Shown here one piece after another: positions 6,771 to 8,051 of a stretch of 8,051 bases of DNA. Source of the stretch: an uncultured Collinsella sp. (GTDB lineage Bacteria > Actinomycetota > Coriobacteriia > Coriobacteriales > Coriobacteriaceae); NCBI GenBank assembly GCA_900554495.1, contig USHR01000077.1:1-8051 (forward strand), written 5' to 3'. A program made the translations under genes and the position numbers. Numbering within the stretch: position 1 is the stretch's first letter; each line of letters opens with the position of its first letter. The notes beneath the pieces are model-generated. The model searched no databases. It had not been told where the DNA came from and was given only the letters and a program-made list of their open reading frames with translations.

Positions 6771-7355
6771 CTACTCACCTCCCAGCGGCGCGGAGCCCAC
6801 GTGGGAACCCGGCGCGACGTCGTTAATCTCGACGGCGGTGTGGCCGTCGACTTCCTTCATATATAGGTGCACGTTCTCCTCATGCGACGAGGGAACGTTC
6901 TTGCCGACAAAGTCCGGCGAGATGGGGAGCTCGCGGTGACCGCGGTCAACGAGAACTGCCAGCTCAATACGGCTCGGACGGCCCAGGTCCATGACGGCGT
7001 CCAGAGCAGCGCGGATGGTACGACCCGTGTACAGGATGTCGTCCACCAGCACGACGCGCTTGCCGTCGACGCTAAAGGGAATGTTGGTGGCGTGGATCGC
7101 GGGAGCGAAATTGGTCGCATAGTCATCGCGGTAGAAGCTGATGTCCAGGCTGCCGAGCGGAACTTCGACGCCCTCGATCTCCTTGATCTCCTCGGCGAGC
7201 TTCTTTGCCAGAAGGTCGCCGCGCGTGACGATGCCGACCAGAGCGAGGTCTTCACAGCCCTCGTTGCGCTCGAGAATCTCGTGCGCGATGCGGGTCATCG
7301 CTCGATTGACGGCGGTCTCGTCCATGATGACCGCCTTGGGGGAAGTCGTGCCCAT
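6771..7355 (-). CDS. pyrR: PyrR, pyrimidine operon attenuation regulator / uracil phosphoribosyltransferase
   Basis: In Bacillus, PyrR binds pyr mRNA when UMP or UTP is high and promotes termination upstream of the operon; it also has weak uracil phosphoribosyltransferase activity. This 194-residue copy has the family N terminus KAVIMDETAVNRAMTRIAHE (7-26), the GIVTRGDLLA block (41-50), the loop region LDISFYRDDY (70-79), the PRPP-binding loop VVLVDDILYTGRT (101-113) and the C-terminal LVDRGHRELPISPDFVGKNV (135-154). The length is slightly above the Bacillus form, with the surplus at the C terminus. The start is ATG 7355-7353 with AAGGAG four bases upstream. It is the first gene of the pyr run and sits directly behind a structured leader with a terminator, which is where its RNA target should be. 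In some actinobacteria PyrR instead acts on translation, so the exact mode here is open. Confidence 0.96.
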   Translation of the reverse strand: MGTTSPKAVIMDETAVNRAMTRIAHEILERNEGCEDLALVGIVTRGDLLAKKLAEEIKEIEGVEVPLGSLDISFYRDDYATNFAPAIHATNIPFSVDGKRVVLVDDILYTGRTIRAALDAVMDLGRPSRIELAVLVDRGHRELPISPDFVGKNVPSSHEENVHLYMKEVDGHTAVEINDVAPGSHVGSAPLGGE

Positions 7356-7376
7356 CGATCTCCTTCCTCACATGTC

Positions 7377-7396
7377 TTGACTGCTGACACAGTCAA
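7377..7396 (-). repeat. Small perfect hairpin just upstream of the pyrR ribosome binding site
   Basis: TTGACTG and CAGTCAA pair over seven bases with a six-base loop. The stem begins within the terminator T tract and ends 11 bases before the AAGGAG of pyrR. It could help insulate the ribosome binding site in read-through transcripts, or simply stabilise the 5' end of processed RNA. No function is shown by the sequence. Confidence 0.5.
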
Positions 7397-7436
7397 AAAA
7401 ATAGATGCCCGACCGCTTAAAGCGGACCAGACACCC
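7395..7436 (-). terminator. Intrinsic terminator in the pyrR leader (attenuator)
   Basis: On the minus strand an imperfect GC-rich hairpin runs from about 7435 down to 7404. Its apical stem is CCGC-TTTAA-GCGG, extended by GGTGTCTG pairing with CGGGCATC through wobbles and a bulge. It is followed directly by TATTTTTTT (7403-7395). It ends 40 bases before the pyrR start codon and lies within the leader, so termination here would switch off the whole operon. Its left arm shares bases 7430-7435 with the upstream leader hairpin, which makes the two competing structures. This is the typical layout of a PyrR-type attenuator. Confidence 0.65.
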
Positions 7437-7508
7437 ACAGGAAAGGCTGCTCGCATGGCAGCTATGTAATTCCATGTGGGTATCTCGTACCCCTTTAATG
7501 GTCAAGGG
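7430..7508 (-). promoter_or_regulatory. Structured pyr leader with competing hairpins, candidate PyrR-binding RNA
   Basis: GATACCCACA (7484-7475) pairs with TGTGGGTGTC (7439-7430). Above it GGAA pairs with TTCC, an asymmetric internal loop follows, then GCTGC/GCAGC closes the loop CATGCGA. A lower stem, an internal loop, an upper stem and a terminal loop ending GCGA resemble PyrR-binding RNA, whose loop is usually written CNGNGA; the match is not exact. Upstream, GGGTA/TACCC (7492-7478) and CCCTT/AAGGG (7508-7491) compete with the 5' arm, and the 3' arm overlaps the terminator. The pairing is seen; the PyrR role is inferred. Confidence 0.55.
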
Positions 7509-7544
7509 ATAGTGTAGCCAACCTCGAGCTTAATTGCGAGCATA

Positions 7545-7574
7545 AATATAGAGCAATCCGTAAACGGAGCCCAA
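7545..7574 (-). promoter_or_regulatory. Candidate pyr operon promoter
   Basis: On the minus strand TTGGGC (7574-7569), an 18-base spacer and TATATT (7550-7545) would start RNA near 7538, giving a leader of about 180 bases that contains the whole hairpin series. Alternatives are TACACT near 7514-7509 with no good -35, and TTGACC (7505-7500), whose -10 would be poor and would leave the 5' arm of the leader hairpin out of the RNA. The choice is uncertain. Confidence 0.35.
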
Positions 7575-7609
7575 TGCTCCATAAACCTATATATATTTGT
7601 GGGACGAGC

Positions 7610-7638
7610 TTGAAAACGCACGCACGAGCTGGCATAAT
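7610..7638 (+). promoter_or_regulatory. Candidate distal promoter toward rpmB
   Basis: TTGAAA (7610-7615), a 17-base spacer and CATAAT (7633-7638) form a good housekeeping-type promoter on the plus strand. RNA would start near 7645, with a leader of about 160 bases before rpmB. No open reading frame with a credible start precedes rpmB in that stretch, so either the leader is long or a short RNA is made. Confidence 0.5.
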
Positions 7639-7744
7639 CCCCTCTGCTGCACGCAAATCGGATCTACGTCCAGGGCCGTGGCGTGGGCACTATCGCCAAA
7701 AGAGGAATATCTCTGTGTAGATTGCGCACAGGGAGCGACTTCTG

Positions 7745-7753
7745 TGCTATAGT
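7745..7753 (+). promoter_or_regulatory. Candidate proximal rpmB promoter (extended -10)
   Basis: TGC followed by TATAGT (7748-7753) is an extended -10. A TTGCGC lies 20 bases upstream, which is too far for a normal -35, so the extended -10 would have to carry recognition. The start would be near 7760, leaving a leader of about 48 bases. That leader includes a GCGACA/TGTCGC hairpin (7772-7791) three bases before the ribosome binding site. Confidence 0.45.
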
Positions 7754-7807
7754 TCAGGCTTGTTTGTTAACGCGACATGTTCGTTTGTCGCCCAAGGAGG
7801 GTCAGTT

Positions 7808-7996
7808 ATGTCCAAAGTTTGCGAAGTTTGCGGTAAGCACCCCGTTGCCGGTCGCTCCATCAGCCACTCTCACCGCGTCACCAACCGTAAGTTCCGCCCC
7901 AACATCCAGCGCGTCTACGTTGTCGTCGATGGTCACCGTCGCAAGATGAACGTTTGCTCCACCTGCCTCAAGTCTGGCAAGGTTGCGCGCTCCTAA
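7808..7996 (+). CDS. rpmB: 50S ribosomal protein L28 (zinc-ribbon form)
   Basis: This 62-residue basic protein is ribosomal protein L28 of the large subunit. The N terminus MSKVCEVCGKHPVAG and the following block SHSHRVTNRKFRPNIQRV are diagnostic. Two CX2C pairs, Cys5/Cys8 and Cys50/Cys53, mark the zinc-binding (C+) form of the protein. Many bacteria carry a cysteine-free paralogue for zinc shortage, usually under Zur; none is seen here. The start is ATG 7808-7810 with AGGAGG seven bases upstream (7795-7800). An upstream in-frame ATG at 7760 would add 16 residues that read through the Shine-Dalgarno and do not belong to the family. The gene is divergent from the pyr operon, and the window ends 55 bases past its stop. 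Confidence 0.97.
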   Translation: MSKVCEVCGKHPVAGRSISHSHRVTNRKFRPNIQRVYVVVDGHRRKMNVCSTCLKSGKVARS

Positions 7997-7999
7997 ATA

Positions 8000-8043
8000 A
8001 GGTCTTACCAACAAGTACCTCGGACTCTCCGGGTCAAAGACCT
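8000..8043 (+). repeat. Inverted repeat downstream of rpmB, possible terminator or start of next leader
   Basis: AGGTCTT (8000-8006) pairs with AAGACCT (8037-8043). Nested inside, ACC-CGGA (8017-8024) pairs with TCCG-GGT (8028-8034) around a three-base loop. No T-run is visible before the window ends, so it may be a terminator stem, a processing site or the leader of the next gene. Confidence 0.3.
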
Positions 8044-8051
8044 CGCGTTCA

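Larger units (their letters stand above)
7356..7807. other. Divergent regulatory intergenic region between pyrR and rpmB
   Basis: No gene is supported in these 452 bases. The pyrR-proximal third (7377-7508) holds the attenuator structures. The middle (about 7510-7640) is AT-rich, including a run of alternating A and T near 7587-7597, and contains candidate promoters for both directions. The rpmB-proximal part (7640-7807) would be the 5' leader of rpmB if the distal promoter is used. It includes a possible stem between CTCTGTG (7711-7717) and CACAGGGAG (7727-7735). Confidence 0.6.

Noticed and set aside
5690..6826. A plus-strand open frame of 378 codons opposite pyrB
   Set aside because: It is an antisense shadow of pyrB and the pyrC start, with no family signature and no ribosome binding site.
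7683..7949. A plus-strand frame overlapping rpmB in another phase
   Set aside because: It runs across the rpmB coding sequence with no motif. rpmB with its cysteines and Shine-Dalgarno is the real gene.
8000..8051. A possible tRNA-like fold after rpmB
   Set aside because: There are nested stems, but no acceptor stem, anticodon arm or T-loop sequence of the right size and spacing.
1..8051. Mobile elements, CRISPR arrays, toxin-antitoxin or defence genes
   Set aside because: All coding space is explained by housekeeping genes. I saw no direct-repeat arrays, transposase or integrase motifs, or terminal repeats.

Overview
The window is a compact, high-GC stretch of core bacterial chromosome. 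It most likely comes from a Coriobacteriia actinobacterium, with Collinsella or a close relative as the best guess. The evidence is an actinobacterial-type integration host factor (MihF) next to guanylate kinase and RNA polymerase omega, a two-subunit NAD-linked dihydroorotate dehydrogenase (PyrK plus PyrD), tight gene packing, and frequent GTG starts. The genus is inferred from remembered protein character, not from a search. No insertion sequence, prophage, CRISPR array, tRNA or rRNA is visible.

Layout. Nine of the ten genes lie on the minus strand in two runs. Read in their own direction, the first run is pyrR-pyrB-pyrC-pyrK-pyrD-pyrF (7355 down to 2032), a de novo UMP pathway operon. It supplies carbamoyl-aspartate (PyrB), dihydroorotate (PyrC), orotate (PyrD with PyrK) and UMP from OMP (PyrF), with PyrR as the UMP/UTP-sensing regulator. 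carAB and pyrE are absent here, so carbamoyl phosphate synthesis and orotate phosphoribosyltransferase must be encoded elsewhere. The genes overlap or are nearly contiguous, except for a 92-base gap between pyrC and pyrK that holds a strong GC-rich hairpin with a T-rich tail. The pyrR leader (about 7376-7510) contains mutually exclusive hairpins and an intrinsic terminator just upstream of pyrR, which fits attenuation control.

The second minus-strand run is mihF-gmk-rpoZ-thiI (1792 to the left edge). It starts from one or two candidate promoters in the 1793-2031 gap. The genes are joined with zero to five bases between them. thiI (tRNA sulfurtransferase) is cut by the window edge, and only its first 208 residues are present. 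The gap before mihF also holds a long interrupted inverted repeat (1929-1986). This is either the pyr operon terminator or part of a short plus-strand RNA.

On the right, rpmB (ribosomal protein L28, zinc-ribbon form) runs on the plus strand, divergent from pyrR, behind two candidate promoters. The 450-base region between pyrR and rpmB is regulatory.

I see no clearly new protein system. The parts most worth a second look are RNA-level: the pyrR attenuator, the hairpin inside the pyr operon, the structured element at 1929-1986 and the leader of rpmB. The mosaic gene order compared with the classical actinobacterial pyr-mihF-gmk-rpoZ block is also of interest.
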